64,000 nt of DNA from Lacinutrix sp. C3R15 (GTDB lineage: Bacteria; Bacteroidota; Bacteroidia; Flavobacteriales; Flavobacteriaceae), in the NCBI RefSeq assembly GCF_018860825.1, contig NZ_JAHKPZ010000023.1, forward strand, positions 102,602 through 166,601. The letters run 5' to 3'. Position numbers and translations under genes: made by a program. This document shows, in pieces, positions 18,401 to 25,876 of the stretch; positions within the stretch are counted from its first letter, which is position 1, and the number at the start of each line of letters is the position of its first letter. Under the pieces are notes generated by a model. The model saw nothing but the letters and a program-made list of their open reading frames with translations. It did not search any database and had not been told where the DNA came from.

Positions 18401-18851
18401 CTTCAAGGGTTACATAGTCATGCGCTCCAGAAATTACTCTATCAAACTCATTTGCAGTAACTGTAATAGAAGTGTTATTAGTAAAACGTTTTGCTGTTTC
18501 TTTTACTACAGCAAAGGCTTCTGGTAAGATATCGTTTAAAACCTCTTCGGTTATTTTATAGACTTCGTCTTTAATAGCATCAATTTCTAGATAAATATCT
18601 TCTCGTTTATCAATATCTTCTTCGTTATCAGCATCTAGTAAAAGGGCGTCTATTTTATCTTGAAGTGGTTTGCGTGCCTCTGCTATTTTTTCTTTAAAGA
18701 AAGCTGTTTTTGCTCTTAGTTCATCGTGCGATAAAGCTTCTAGAGCAGCTTCAAAGGATTTAATTTTATTTACTAAAGGTGTTATGGCTTTTACGTCTTG
18801 TTTAGACTTGTCGCCAACAAATACTTTTAGTACAGAATCTAAAAAACTCAT
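15498..18851 (-). CDS. secA: preprotein translocase ATPase SecA
   Basis: 1117 aa, the long form usual in Bacteroidota (about 900 in E. coli). It drives post-translational protein export through SecYEG with ATP. Visible landmarks: Walker A MQTGEGKTL, the DEAD motif region IVDEVDSVLVDDARTPLI, the SGMTGTA motif, TNMAGRGTDIKL, and QLRGRAGRQGD. Conserved helical scaffold sequences follow (LLEYDDVMNSQREVVY; DDAWKTHLRKMDELKQSV). The C-terminus ends GEWVLIEE and lacks the CxCx8CH zinc tail used by proteobacterial SecA for SecB binding. A terminator follows; part of its 3' end is duplicated at 13846-14010. Confidence 0.98.
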   Translation of the reverse strand: MSFLDSVLKVFVGDKSKQDVKAITPLVNKIKSFEAALEALSHDELRAKTAFFKEKIAEARKPLQDKIDALLLDADNEEDIDKREDIYLEIDAIKDEVYKITEEVLNDILPEAFAVVKETAKRFTNNTSITVTANEFDRVISGAHDYVTLEGDQATWANSWDAAGKPITWDMIHYDVQLIGGIAMHQGKIAEMQTGEGKTLVATLPVYLNALAGRGVHLVTVNDYLAKRDSAWMAPLFEFHGLSVDCIDYHQPNSAARKKAYNADITYGTNNEFGFDYLRDNMAHNPNDLVQRPHHYAIVDEVDSVLVDDARTPLIISGPIPKGDQHEFDALKPKVDDIVSVQRKYLTGVLAEAKKLIASGDEKEGGFQLLRVYRGIPKNKALIKFLSEEGVKQLLQKTENYYMQDNNREMPKIDAELYYVIEEKNNQIELTDKGIEYLSGKDNPDFFIMPEIGVEIAKIEAKGLSKEEEAEQKEDLFRDFGIKSERIHTLNQLLKAYALFEKDVQYVVMDNKVMIVDEQTGRIMDGRRYSDGLHQAIEAKENVKIEDATQTFATVTLQNYFRMYRKLSGMTGTAVTEAGEFWEIYKLDVVEIPTNKPIARDDKQDLVYKTKREKYNAVIDEVTKLSEAGRPVLIGTTNVEISELLGKMLSIRKVPHNVLNAKQHKKEAEIVDEAGRSGQVTIATNMAGRGTDIKLTDEVKAAGGLAIIGTERHDSRRVDRQLRGRAGRQGDVGSSQFYVSLEDNLMRLFGSERIAKMMDRMGLEEGEVIQHSMISKSIERAQKKVEENNFGVRKRLLEYDDVMNSQREVVYKRRHHALFGERLRVDIANMVYDTSEIIADTNKAASDYKNFEFELIRYFSMSSPITEAEFAKLSVQEIAQRVYKAAFEHYKAKMERNAEVAFPIIKNVYETQRDKFKRIVVPFTDGVKSLQVVTDLEKAYESQGKQLITDFEKNITLAIIDDAWKTHLRKMDELKQSVQLAVHEQKDPLLIYKFEAFELFKSTIDQVNKDVISFLFKGELPTQESTIQEAKETRKKENLQTQKEEIPNLDERSAQNRAASNTQRQPEVVETIVRDKPKIGRNDKVTIKHVMSGENKTVKYKQAEPLIAKGEWVLIEE

Positions 18852-19193
18852 GTGTATATGTTTTTGGTTGCTTGGTTTTTTAAATGGTGTTTTTACTTTG
18901 TTTATAGTAAAACACTTGGGTAAAACAAGCTTTTAATTGTTATTGTGTATGTAATGAAAATAAAATAGAAATTTACAAGGTTCCTGTTTTGAGGAGATTG
19001 CTAATTTCAACAGATACTTCAAGGCAAGCCTTTTAGTATCTTTTATTCATTTCAAAGATACGTTATGTTGTTATGTTATTTAAAAATATTATAAAATAAG
19101 GTGATGATTTTCCTTAATTTACAAAATGTTATTATTTGTGTCAACAAAAAAAGCCTCGAAATGAGACTTTTTTATTGGTAATTTTATTTGATA
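18852..19193. other. 342-base gap between secA and the DUF2795 gene
   Basis: No gene was found. The gap holds the DUF2795 terminator hairpin (19147-19173). On the minus strand a TATCTTTG box (19053-19060) fits the -7 consensus TAnnTTTG and could start the secA transcript with a leader of about 195 bases. No -33 motif is obvious at the right spacing. Nothing else stands out. Confidence 0.35.
19147..19173 (-). terminator. terminator of the DUF2795 gene
   Basis: Hairpin AAAAAAGcCTC / GAGaCTTTTTT with a 5-base loop and one mismatch, 21 bases past the DUF2795 stop on the minus strand. It ends in a T-tract when read in that direction. Confidence 0.65.
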
Positions 19194-19415
19194 TTAATAT
19201 TCGTCCTCATTCCAGAGGTAATCTTCGTCTGTTGGATAATCCGGCCAGATTTCTTCAATGGAGTCATAAGAATCTCCTTCATCTTCAATTGATTGTAAGT
19301 TTTCAACAACTTCTAAAGGTGCTCCTGTTCTAATTGCGTAATCAATAAGTTCGTCCTTTGTTGCTGGCCAAGGTGCATCACTTAAATAAGATGCTAATTC
19401 TAAAGTCCAATACAT
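19194..19415 (-). CDS. DUF2795 domain protein
   Basis: 73 aa, very acidic at its C-terminus (DEGDSYDSIEEIWPDYPTDED). The N-terminal half, MYWTLELASYLSDAPWPATKDELIDYAIRTG, fits the small DUF2795 family (a helical module with W/P at the turn and a DELIDYA helix). It is conserved as a monocistronic gene in flavobacteria. A well-formed candidate promoter precedes it and a terminator follows. Function unknown. Confidence 0.85.
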   Translation of the reverse strand: MYWTLELASYLSDAPWPATKDELIDYAIRTGAPLEVVENLQSIEDEGDSYDSIEEIWPDYPTDEDYLWNEDEY

Positions 19416-19437
19416 TTCTAAATGATTTTATTTTTTG

Positions 19438-19467
19438 CAAAAATAAATTTTTAGTTTAAATAGTCAA
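19438..19467 (-). promoter_or_regulatory. Bacteroidota-type promoter of the DUF2795 gene
   Basis: On the minus strand: -33 element TTG (19465-19467, in the context CTTGACTA), exactly 19 bases, then -7 element TATTTTTG (19438-19445), matching TTG-N19-TAnnTTTG. The start codon at 19415 is about 22 bases beyond the -7 box, giving a short leader. Confidence 0.5.
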
Positions 19468-19571
19468 GAAAAAAGTGCATTATTTTTTCAATAATTAAAA
19501 GAACGTCTTCTTTACTGAAACTACTTGATACTAAAGTATTTTGCAGTGTTACTAATTACAGACGAAACGTA

Positions 19572-20144
19572 TTAGTGCTTTTCAGGAATCCATTTTACCT
19601 CGTCTGCCTTTAAATCATAAGACAACTTTCGTGCCAAGACAAAAAGGTAGTCAGATAATCTGTTTAAGTACATTAAAGTGTTTGGTTCTATAGTTTCTAT
19701 TTCATTTAAGGCAGTAGCTAAACGCTCTGCACGCCTACAAACACAGCGTGCAATGTGACAGAATGACACGGTTTGATGTCCGCCAGGAAGCACAAAGTGT
19801 GTCATTTGTGGCAAGGCTTCATTCATAGTGTCCATTTCTTTTTCGAGTAGTTCTATGTTTTCAGACGAAATTTTTGGAATGTTTAAACGTTCTTTTCCAT
19901 TTTTAAGCATGGCCTTTTCTGGGTCTGTGGCTAAAACAGCTCCTACGGTAAAAAGTCTGTCTTGAATATGAATAAGTGTTTCTTTGTACTTGCTGTTTAT
20001 ATCTTGGTCTCTAATTAAACCTATATGCGAGTTTAGCTCGTCTACAGTGCCATAGCTATCTATACGAATATGATGTTTAGGTACTCTTGTGCCTCCAAAA
20101 AGTGCCGTGGTACCTTTATCTCCTGTTTTTGTGTATACTTTCAT
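19572..20144 (-). CDS. PduO-type cob(I)alamin adenosyltransferase
   Basis: 190 aa. Transfers the adenosyl group of ATP to cob(I)alamin to make coenzyme B12. The N-terminal ATP-binding motif YTKTGDKGTTALFGGTR is typical of the PduO type, followed by YGTVDELNSHIGL and the conserved helical block CRRAERLATAL, then NRLSDYLFVLARKL. This cofactor is what the MeaB partner enzyme (gene at 881-1954) would need, so the two genes probably serve the same mutase pathway although they are not adjacent. No signal peptide. Confidence 0.95.
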   Translation of the reverse strand: MKVYTKTGDKGTTALFGGTRVPKHHIRIDSYGTVDELNSHIGLIRDQDINSKYKETLIHIQDRLFTVGAVLATDPEKAMLKNGKERLNIPKISSENIELLEKEMDTMNEALPQMTHFVLPGGHQTVSFCHIARCVCRRAERLATALNEIETIEPNTLMYLNRLSDYLFVLARKLSYDLKADEVKWIPEKH

Positions 20145-20349
20145 TTGTTTGTTGTTATCGTTTTGAGCTTAAGGGTATCATGTGTTTTACTAAGTAACAC
20201 CTGTTTAATATGCTCACTTCCTGTTAAAAGTTTAAAGTTAAATGTAATCAAGGAAAAGACAAAAGGATTGCTCGTTAAAAGTTTTGGAAGAGGGATGAGG
20301 TAGTAGGGATGAGGTTTGAGGTATTAGGTGTCTGCGGATAGTTTTATCT

Positions 20350-20461
20350 AACATATCAAAAAGACCCTCTATTTCAGCTCCTTCCTTTAGCTAAAGGAAG
20401 GTGATTTTTTGTTTTAACAAAAATCCGGAAGGTTTGCCTTAAAAGGCGAAGCCCTTTTTTT
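20350..20461. repeat. intergenic repeat, copy 1 (perfect 22-bp palindrome)
   Basis: Begins around AACATATCAAAAAGACCCTC and contains a perfect palindrome CCTTCCTTTAG/CTAAAGGAAGG (20380-20401), then a second imperfect hairpin GGTTTGCC...GGCGAAGCC. It shares order and sequence with 20509-20620 and 21326-21432. It could act as a transcription terminator for neighbouring minus-strand genes. Confidence 0.75.
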
Positions 20462-20508
20462 AGGTATGATAAATAAAAAAAAGTTTCTTCTGAGTAATTT
20501 TATTCTAG

Positions 20509-20620
20509 AACATCAAAAAAGACCCTCTATTTCAGCGCTTTCCTTTAGCAAAAGAAAGGGCCTTTTTCGGTTTGCTGTAAAATCGGAAGGTTTGCCCTAA
20601 AAGACGAAGCGTTTTTATAT
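20509..20620. repeat. intergenic repeat, copy 2
   Basis: Same element as at 20350: AACATCAAAAAAGACCCTC, then a TTTCCTTT/AAAGAAAG hairpin, then CGGAAGGTTTGCCCTAAAAG and a GAAGCG-TTTTTATAT tail. It sits just downstream of the ParE-type toxin stop (20676). Confidence 0.75.
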
Positions 20621-20675
20621 AAAAAAGAAGAGGAGAAGCTATTGTTTTTTAGAAGAAGACAAGGTTGTTCAACTG

Positions 20676-20993
20676 TTATTTTTTTCGTTCTATTTTTATT
20701 GGGTTTTGTCGGGTATCAAAAACATCACTGATTTCAATTCTGTTCTCTTTATCATTTATCCAATAAATAACTTTGTAATTTTTATAGATTAAATATCTAA
20801 ATTCTTGTTTTCTACTCTTAAGAAGTTCTTCGGTTTGCCCAATTTTTGGTTGCCTTTGTAGTTTTAAAGTCTCGTTATAAATTCCAATAACGATTTTTTT
20901 TGCTATTCTAGATCCTGCTTTTTCTCTATAATATTTATAAATTTTTTCTATTTCTTTTTGAGAAAAATTAGTCCAAAATAGTTTTAATTCCAT
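20676..20993 (-). CDS. ParE/RelE-superfamily toxin
   Basis: 105 aa. Fold-typical sequence of ParE-like toxins: LFWTNFSQKEIEKIYKYYREKAG, KLQRQPKIGQTEELL, the conserved strand EFRYLIYKNYKVIYWIND, and a final ISDVFDTRQNP. ParE toxins inhibit DNA gyrase and RelE toxins cleave mRNA; the ParE branch is the better fit. It overlaps the upstream antitoxin gene by 10 bases, the usual layout of a toxin-antitoxin operon. Confidence 0.88.
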   Translation of the reverse strand: MELKLFWTNFSQKEIEKIYKYYREKAGSRIAKKIVIGIYNETLKLQRQPKIGQTEELLKSRKQEFRYLIYKNYKVIYWINDKENRIEISDVFDTRQNPIKIERKK

Positions 20994-21226
20994 TTATCAA
21001 TCTTGGCTTTTAATTTGCTTGACTCTATAAGTTGACCATTTGTTGAATCTTCCATAGATTTATCAATTCGAGAATTAAATTCTTCTATTGTCATTGGTTT
21101 AAAATCTTCATTATTAAGATTTTTGTTTTCTTTTTTAAGGATTTTTTCAATTCGTGAAATAACATCTTCACTTTGAATTTTTAAAAACTCTTGAATAAGT
21201 TCCAATTTTCTTGTTTGTAAATCCAT
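20984..21226 (-). CDS. antitoxin of the ParE-type pair
   Basis: 80 aa, Lys/Glu rich and helical: MDLQTRKLELIQEFLKIQSE, VISRIEKILKKE, then the FKPMTIEEFNSRIDKSMED segment frequent in Bacteroidota addiction modules. It lies upstream of and overlaps the toxin. The N-terminal part may be the dimerising or DNA-binding part and the C-terminal part the toxin-binding arm. A TATCTTTG box lies 17 bases upstream. Confidence 0.82.
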   Translation of the reverse strand: MDLQTRKLELIQEFLKIQSEDVISRIEKILKKENKNLNNEDFKPMTIEEFNSRIDKSMEDSTNGQLIESSKLKAKIDKWN

Positions 21227-21242
21227 TTTATTCGCTTTTTAT

Positions 21243-21250
21243 CAAAGATA
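21243..21250 (-). promoter_or_regulatory. candidate -7 box of the toxin-antitoxin operon
   Basis: TATCTTTG on the minus strand matches TAnnTTTG and is 17 bases before the antitoxin start. No clear -33 element at the standard spacing. Confidence 0.3.
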
Positions 21251-21325
21251 CAAAATTATCAATTTAAGCCTCTAATTTTCTTAGATTGAAGAATTTTACG
21301 GCTTAAAGCGAACAAAAAATACCAG

Positions 21326-21432
21326 ATTAAAGCGCTTTCCTTTAGCAAAAGGAAGGGGCTTTTTTGGTTTACCTAAAAATCCGAAGGTTTGCCCTAAAAG
21401 GCGAAGCGCTTTTATATAAAAAAGAAGAAGGA
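21326..21432. repeat. intergenic repeat, copy 3
   Basis: Closest to copy 2: GCGCTTTCCTTTAGCAAAAG hairpin, GGTTT, CCGAAGGTTTGCCCTAAAAG, GCGAAGCGCTTTTATATAAA tail. It lies 22 bases past the stop of the ABC ATPase gene and on the far side of the toxin-antitoxin pair from copies 1 and 2. Confidence 0.75.
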
Positions 21433-21453
21433 AAGTTTTTTAACTACTAACAA

Positions 21454-22140
21454 TTATCTATTTCTAGTATCACTTTCAATAAGTCCATCACGTAAACGAA
21501 TAACTCGGTGTGCATGATCAGCAATTTCTTCTTCATGTGTTACCATAATAACCGTGTTTCCAGCTTTATGAATAGTATCAAACAAACCCATAATTTCTTC
21601 TCCGGTTTTAGAATCTAGATTTCCTGTAGGTTCATCGGCCAGAATAATAGAAGGCTTGTTAACTAAGGCTCTACCTACCGCAACACGTTGGCGTTGCCCT
21701 CCAGAAAGCTGGTTTGGTCTGTGGTCCATTCTGTCTGCAAGGCCTACATCTTCTAGTACTTCAGCAGCGCGAGCATGGCGTGCTGTTTTTGAAATTCCTG
21801 CGTATACCATTGGTAATGCAACATTATCTAGAGCTGTAGTACGAGGTAAGAGATTAAAGGTTTGAAAAACAAAACCAATTTCTTTATTGCGAATATCTGC
21901 AAGCTGATCGTCAGACATTTTGCTAACATCTTGACCGTTTAACAGGTAGTTACCATCTGTAGGAGTGTCTAAACAACCTAAAAGATTCATAAGAGTAGAT
22001 TTACCAGAACCAGAAGGCCCCATAATTGCTACATAATCGCCACGTTCTATATTTAAATCTATTCCTTTTAAAACATGTACTGTTTCTGTACCTAGTTTAA
22101 AATCGCGAATAATATTTTTAATTTCAATAACGTTATTCAT
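21454..22140 (-). CDS. LolD/MacB-family ABC transporter ATPase
   Basis: 228 aa, full length for the family. Walker [11 protein letters not shown]-loop [10 protein letters not shown], signature [15 protein letters not shown], Walker [13 protein letters not shown] with the family-typical TGNLDSKTG, and H-loop VTHE. ATPases of this group power lipoprotein release or MacB-like mechanotransmission with an FtsX-fold permease. No permease is adjacent, so the substrate is unknown. It is not obviously in an operon: a repeat follows and a 66-base gap precedes. Confidence 0.93.
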   Translation of the reverse strand: MNNVIEIKNIIRDFKLGTETVHVLKGIDLNIERGDYVAIMGPSGSGKSTLMNLLGCLDTPTDGNYLLNGQDVSKMSDDQLADIRNKEIGFVFQTFNLLPRTTALDNVALPMVYAGISKTARHARAAEVLEDVGLADRMDHRPNQLSGGQRQRVAVGRALVNKPSIILADEPTGNLDSKTGEEIMGLFDTIHKAGNTVIMVTHEEEIADHAHRVIRLRDGLIESDTRNR

Positions 22141-22206
22141 CTTTTATTTTTTGTTGCTACAAGTTAAAATATATTTATAAAGTAAGACGCTTTTTAGTAA
22201 AAGTTG

Positions 22207-22980
22207 TTACACTCTAATGGTGAAATGTTCTTTTTCTTGTTCTTTACGGAAAAATGCAAATCCCCAAAAAAAGGTGTCAATAGTTACGGTAACTTTTGGG
22301 TGTTTCATAATTTCTTGCCAAGCTTCTGTCATGGAAGCAGACCAATGGATGTCATCAAAAATAATCAAAGAATCATTATGAATGTTATGTAGTAAAGACT
22401 CAAAGTAGTGTAGTGTAGCTTCTTTCTGGTGGTTTCCGTCTATATAAATAAGGTCGAAAACGCTAGTATTTAATTGGTGTAATTCGGTATTAAAATTACT
22501 GGTTTTTAGCGTTGTGTTTTTGCAATGAAAAGCCTCTAATTGTTGTTTTGCTATTTGTGCTGTTTCTGGGCAACCTTCAATGCTTGTTACGTTTCCGTTT
22601 TTGTTTGCCAAACTTAAAGCTACAGTAGCTAAACCTAGAGATGTACCTAGTTCTAGCGTGTTTTTGGCTTGTAAGTAGTTGGTGATTCTATAGAGTAATT
22701 GCGCTCTTTTTTTTGTTATTCCTGCGGTTTTTGCAATTTTAGATACTTGTCTTTGGTTGGTTTTAAAAATACGACTTCCTGCGCCAAAATCGGTTACAGA
22801 AATGGTAGTATTGTTTTTGTATAAGCTTTCTCTGTACTGTTTTAAGGTGGTGTAATCTTTATATTTTGTTTTGTTATAAAAACATTGGGTTACCAGATTG
22901 TAAACAAAAGGGGAATGTACACCATGTTGGTTAGTAGATTTTTTTAAGAATTTTAAGTATTGTTTGGCTTGGTATAACAT
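22207..22980 (-). CDS. class I SAM-dependent methyltransferase
   Basis: 257 aa from the ATG at 22980. An upstream extension of the frame to 23043 runs through a dispersed repeat (encoding FRACREIF), so it is discarded. N-terminus MLYQAKQYLKFLKKSTNQHG is typical of a flavobacterial family. Motif I is TLELGTSLGLATVALSLA, motif II-like VTSIEGCPE, and a post-motif FDLIYIDGNHQKEATLHYF followed by LIIFDDIHWS, as in the O-methyltransferase-like PF13578 group. Substrate unknown. Confidence 0.85.
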   Translation of the reverse strand: MLYQAKQYLKFLKKSTNQHGVHSPFVYNLVTQCFYNKTKYKDYTTLKQYRESLYKNNTTISVTDFGAGSRIFKTNQRQVSKIAKTAGITKKRAQLLYRITNYLQAKNTLELGTSLGLATVALSLANKNGNVTSIEGCPETAQIAKQQLEAFHCKNTTLKTSNFNTELHQLNTSVFDLIYIDGNHQKEATLHYFESLLHNIHNDSLIIFDDIHWSASMTEAWQEIMKHPKVTVTIDTFFWGFAFFRKEQEKEHFTIRV

Positions 22981-23010
22981 GATTAATTTTAAAAAGGCAA
23001 AAGTTAAAAA

Positions 23011-23036
23011 GATTTCTCGACAAGCTCGAAATGACA
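23011..23036 (-). repeat. dispersed repeat copy (TCGAG...TCGA type)
   Basis: Reverse-orientation copy of the core of the element found in tandem at 29753-30157 (GTCATTTCGAGCTTG and TCGAGAAATC). It lies directly upstream of the methyltransferase start. Confidence 0.8.
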
Positions 23037-23040
23037 ATTT

Positions 23041-23096
23041 CAACTAGCAACTAGCAACTAGCAACTAGCAACTAGCAACTAGCAACTAGTAACTAG
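23041..23096. repeat. heptanucleotide microsatellite (CAACTAG)n
   Basis: Seven perfect CAACTAG units plus an eighth with C to T (TAACTAG). It is intergenic: 13 bases past the stop of the ABC-F gene and 60 bases before the methyltransferase start. Slippage would change length by 7 bases. Confidence 0.97.
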
Positions 23097-23109
23097 TAAT
23101 CTGAAAAAT

Positions 23110-24972
23110 CTATTCTTCCATTTTTTCCATGAGTTCAAACCAGCGTTCTTCTTTGGTTTCCATTTCTGTGATAATGCTTTGCAGTTGGTCTGAAAGTGCT
23201 GTGATTTTTTCTTGGGTTAGTGTTTCGTCTAGAAACTTTGCTTCTAATTCCTTTTTATCAAATTCTAAAGATTTTAGTTTGCTTTCAATGTTTTTATATT
23301 CTTTTTGTTCGTTGTAAGATAGTTTTGTGTTGCTGTCTTTTTTCCAGGATTTCTTTTCTTTCTTATTGTCGTTGTCTTCGGTTAAGACGGGTTGACTATC
23401 TTCATAGGCTCTAAAATCGCTGTAGTTTCCAGGAAAATCTTCTACTACACCTTCGCCTCTAAAAACAAAAAGGTGATCTACAATTTTATCCATAAAATAC
23501 CTATCGTGAGAAACCACAATGAGGCAGCCAGGAAAATCCAGTAAGAAGCTTTCAAGAACATTTAAGGTAACTATGTCTAGATCGTTAGTAGGTTCATCTA
23601 ATATTAAAAAGTTAGGATTTTGAATTAAAACCGTACATAGGTAAAGTCTTTTTCTTTCACCACCACTAAGTTTTTCAACAAAGTCGTATTGTTTTTTTCT
23701 GTCAAAAAGAAAGCGTTCTAAAAGCTGTTGTGCGCTTATTTGTCTTCCTTTTTTTAGTGGAATATAATCGCCAAATTCCCGAACCACGTCAATTACTTTT
23801 TGGTCTGGTTTTACTGTAATACCACTTTGCGTATAGTACCCAAATTTTACGGTTTCACCAATGGTTATTTTACCGGTATCTGGTTGTATGGTTTGGGTAA
23901 GAATGTTTAGAAAAGTAGATTTTCCTGTTCCGTTTTTACCAATAATACCCACGCGTTCTCCTTTTTGAAAGTTGTATTCAAATTGGTCAAGAATGGTTTT
24001 GTCTTTAAAAGATTTAGATATTTTGTGCAACTCTATAATCTTGCTACCAAGTCTTTCCATGTTGAGTTCTAGTTGCACTTCATGGTCGTTTCTGCGTTGG
24101 TGTGCTCTGTGTTTTATTTCGGTAAAATCATCAATTCTGGATTTAGATTTTGTAGTTCTGGCTTTTGGCTGTCTACGCATCCAGTTAAGCTCCTTTTTAA
24201 AGAGTTGTTTTGCCTTACCGGTTTCAACGGCTTCTCTGTTTATTCGTTCTTCTTTTTTCTCCAGATAATACGAGTAGTTTCCTTTGTAAGCAAATAATTC
24301 ACCTTGGTCTAGTTCTATAATTTCATTACAAACGCGTTCTAAAAAGTAGCGATCATGCGTTACCATAAAAAGGGTAATGTTTTCTTTGGCAAAAAAGCTT
24401 TCTAGCCATTCAATCATTTCTAAATCTAAATGGTTGGTAGGCTCATCAAGAATTAGTAAGTCTGGTTTGTTAATTAGTGCGTTGGCTAGTGAAAGACGTT
24501 TTTTTTGTCCTCCAGAAAGCGCACTTACTTTTTGGTTTAAGTCTTCTAGATTAAGTTTAAAGAGTATTTGTTTGTATTGTGTTTCAAAATCCCAGGCATT
24601 ATGTCTGTCCATGTTTTCAAAAGCTTTTTGGTATGCTTCTGTGTCTTCCGGATTTAAAAGTGCTCTTTCATAAGCTTTAATGACTTTTAAAATTTCATTG
24701 TCAGAGCTAAAGATGGTGTCTTCAATGGTTAGATTTTGGTCTAAAAGCGGTTCTTGTGGTAAAAAGGAAACAACAATGTCTTTTCTAAAAATTACTTGCC
24801 CTGTATCTGGTTGGTCTAGTTTAGCAAGAATGTTTAGAATAGATGTTTTTCCAGTTCCGTTTTTAGCAACAAACGCTACTTTTTGGTCTTTATGAATACT
24901 GAACGAAATGTCTTGAAAAAGCGTTAGCTCTCCGTAAGATTTCGATATATTTTCTACGTTAAGATAGTTCAA
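23110..24972 (-). CDS. ABC-F family ATPase (Uup-like)
   Basis: 620 aa with two ABC cassettes and no membrane segment. Cassette 1: Walker A VAKNGTGKTS, signature LSGGQKKRLSLANAL, Walker B LLILDEPTNHLD. Cassette 2: GIIGKNGTGKSTFLNIL, LSGGERKRLYLCTVL, FLILDEPTNDLD. The linker between them is the long charged helix region KKEERINREAVETGKAKQLF. The C-terminal about 80 residues form a Lys/Glu coiled coil, as in Uup. ABC-F proteins act on the ribosome or, for Uup, on DNA-related processes. Family firm; subfamily inferred from the C-terminal coiled coil. Confidence 0.93.
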   Translation of the reverse strand: MNYLNVENISKSYGELTLFQDISFSIHKDQKVAFVAKNGTGKTSILNILAKLDQPDTGQVIFRKDIVVSFLPQEPLLDQNLTIEDTIFSSDNEILKVIKAYERALLNPEDTEAYQKAFENMDRHNAWDFETQYKQILFKLNLEDLNQKVSALSGGQKKRLSLANALINKPDLLILDEPTNHLDLEMIEWLESFFAKENITLFMVTHDRYFLERVCNEIIELDQGELFAYKGNYSYYLEKKEERINREAVETGKAKQLFKKELNWMRRQPKARTTKSKSRIDDFTEIKHRAHQRRNDHEVQLELNMERLGSKIIELHKISKSFKDKTILDQFEYNFQKGERVGIIGKNGTGKSTFLNILTQTIQPDTGKITIGETVKFGYYTQSGITVKPDQKVIDVVREFGDYIPLKKGRQISAQQLLERFLFDRKKQYDFVEKLSGGERKRLYLCTVLIQNPNFLILDEPTNDLDIVTLNVLESFLLDFPGCLIVVSHDRYFMDKIVDHLFVFRGEGVVEDFPGNYSDFRAYEDSQPVLTEDNDNKKEKKSWKKDSNTKLSYNEQKEYKNIESKLKSLEFDKKELEAKFLDETLTQEKITALSDQLQSIITEMETKEERWFELMEKMEE

Positions 24973-25047
24973 TTTTAGTCTTTTTTACAAATAACGTATA
25001 AAATACCAAAAAAAGTTCTATAAGTTTTTATATTCCTACTGAAAACT

Positions 25048-25055
25048 TATATTTG
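25048..25055 (+). promoter_or_regulatory. candidate -7 box of the polysaccharide locus
   Basis: TATATTTG matches TAnnTTTG and ends 23 bases before the ATG of the export lipoprotein gene, in the 106-base divergent gap after the ABC-F gene. No good -33 TTG is present 19 bases upstream. Confidence 0.35.
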
Positions 25056-25078
25056 TTACGTAACATTAAACTTCAACA

Positions 25079-25873
25079 ATGAAGAAACTTTTTTTTGCGT
25101 TCTCTTTACTTTTTACTGTATTTATTAGTTCTTGCATACCTCATAAAGATACTTTGTATATTCAAAACAAAGGGAGTCAGGTAGATTCTTTACAAACCAT
25201 AGTAGAGCAACAAAAAGCCTATCGCGTTCAAATTAACGATATATTAAATATTCGTGTAAAAGCTTTAGATCAGGAAAATGTCCAGATTTTTAACCCTATA
25301 GGTAATGGCGATTTAAATGCTAGTGGTGTAGAGAAATCTTATTTTGATGGTTTTACTATAGACTTACATGGTAATATTAGAATACCAACCTTAGGTAAAA
25401 TGAATGTGCTGGGGTATACTACCGAGGAGATTGAACAAATGATTGAAGAAAAGCTGTTAGAAGAACAATTTAAAGAAACTGCAAATATATTTGTTACCGT
25501 AAAACTTACAGGGTTAAAGTATGTAACTACCGGAGAAATTGGTAATACAGGTACAAAAGTTTTATATCAAGAGCGTGTTAATATATTAGAAGCTATTGCT
25601 AATTCTGGAGATATTCCTGTAACAGGAGATAAAAAAGACGTATTGATTATAAGGCAATACCCACAAGGGCAAAAAGTACACCATATTGATTTAACCGATG
25701 TTAACGTGATGCAATCGCCATATTATTATATACAACCCAATGATATGATATATGTAAAGCCTTTAAGACAAAAGGCTTGGGGAACAGGTACTAATGCCTT
25801 GCAAAACATAGGTGCAGTTGCTACTGTGTTGTCCTTGATTTCTACTACTATAATATTATTACAACGTATATAA
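25079..25873 (+). CDS. Wza-like polysaccharide export lipoprotein
   Basis: 264 aa. Lipoprotein signal peptide with lipobox FISSC (Cys about residue 19), so the protein is lipidated. Domains: poly-export N-terminal domain (AYRVQINDILNIRVKALD, YFDGFTIDLHGNIRIPTLG) and an SLBB-like domain (KYVTTGEIGNTGTKVLYQERVN, ILEAIANSGDIP). It ends in a hydrophobic helix (VATVLSLISTTIILLQ). It should form the outer-membrane channel for the polysaccharide made by the locus. It starts the long plus-strand cluster and is 3 bases from the Wzc-like gene. Confidence 0.93.
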   Translation: MKKLFFAFSLLFTVFISSCIPHKDTLYIQNKGSQVDSLQTIVEQQKAYRVQINDILNIRVKALDQENVQIFNPIGNGDLNASGVEKSYFDGFTIDLHGNIRIPTLGKMNVLGYTTEEIEQMIEEKLLEEQFKETANIFVTVKLTGLKYVTTGEIGNTGTKVLYQERVNILEAIANSGDIPVTGDKKDVLIIRQYPQGQKVHHIDLTDVNVMQSPYYYIQPNDMIYVKPLRQKAWGTGTNALQNIGAVATVLSLISTTIILLQRI

Positions 25874-25876
25874 CTT

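Noticed and set aside
22981..23043. N-terminal extension of the methyltransferase
   Set aside because: It runs through a dispersed repeat; the ATG at 22980 fits the family.
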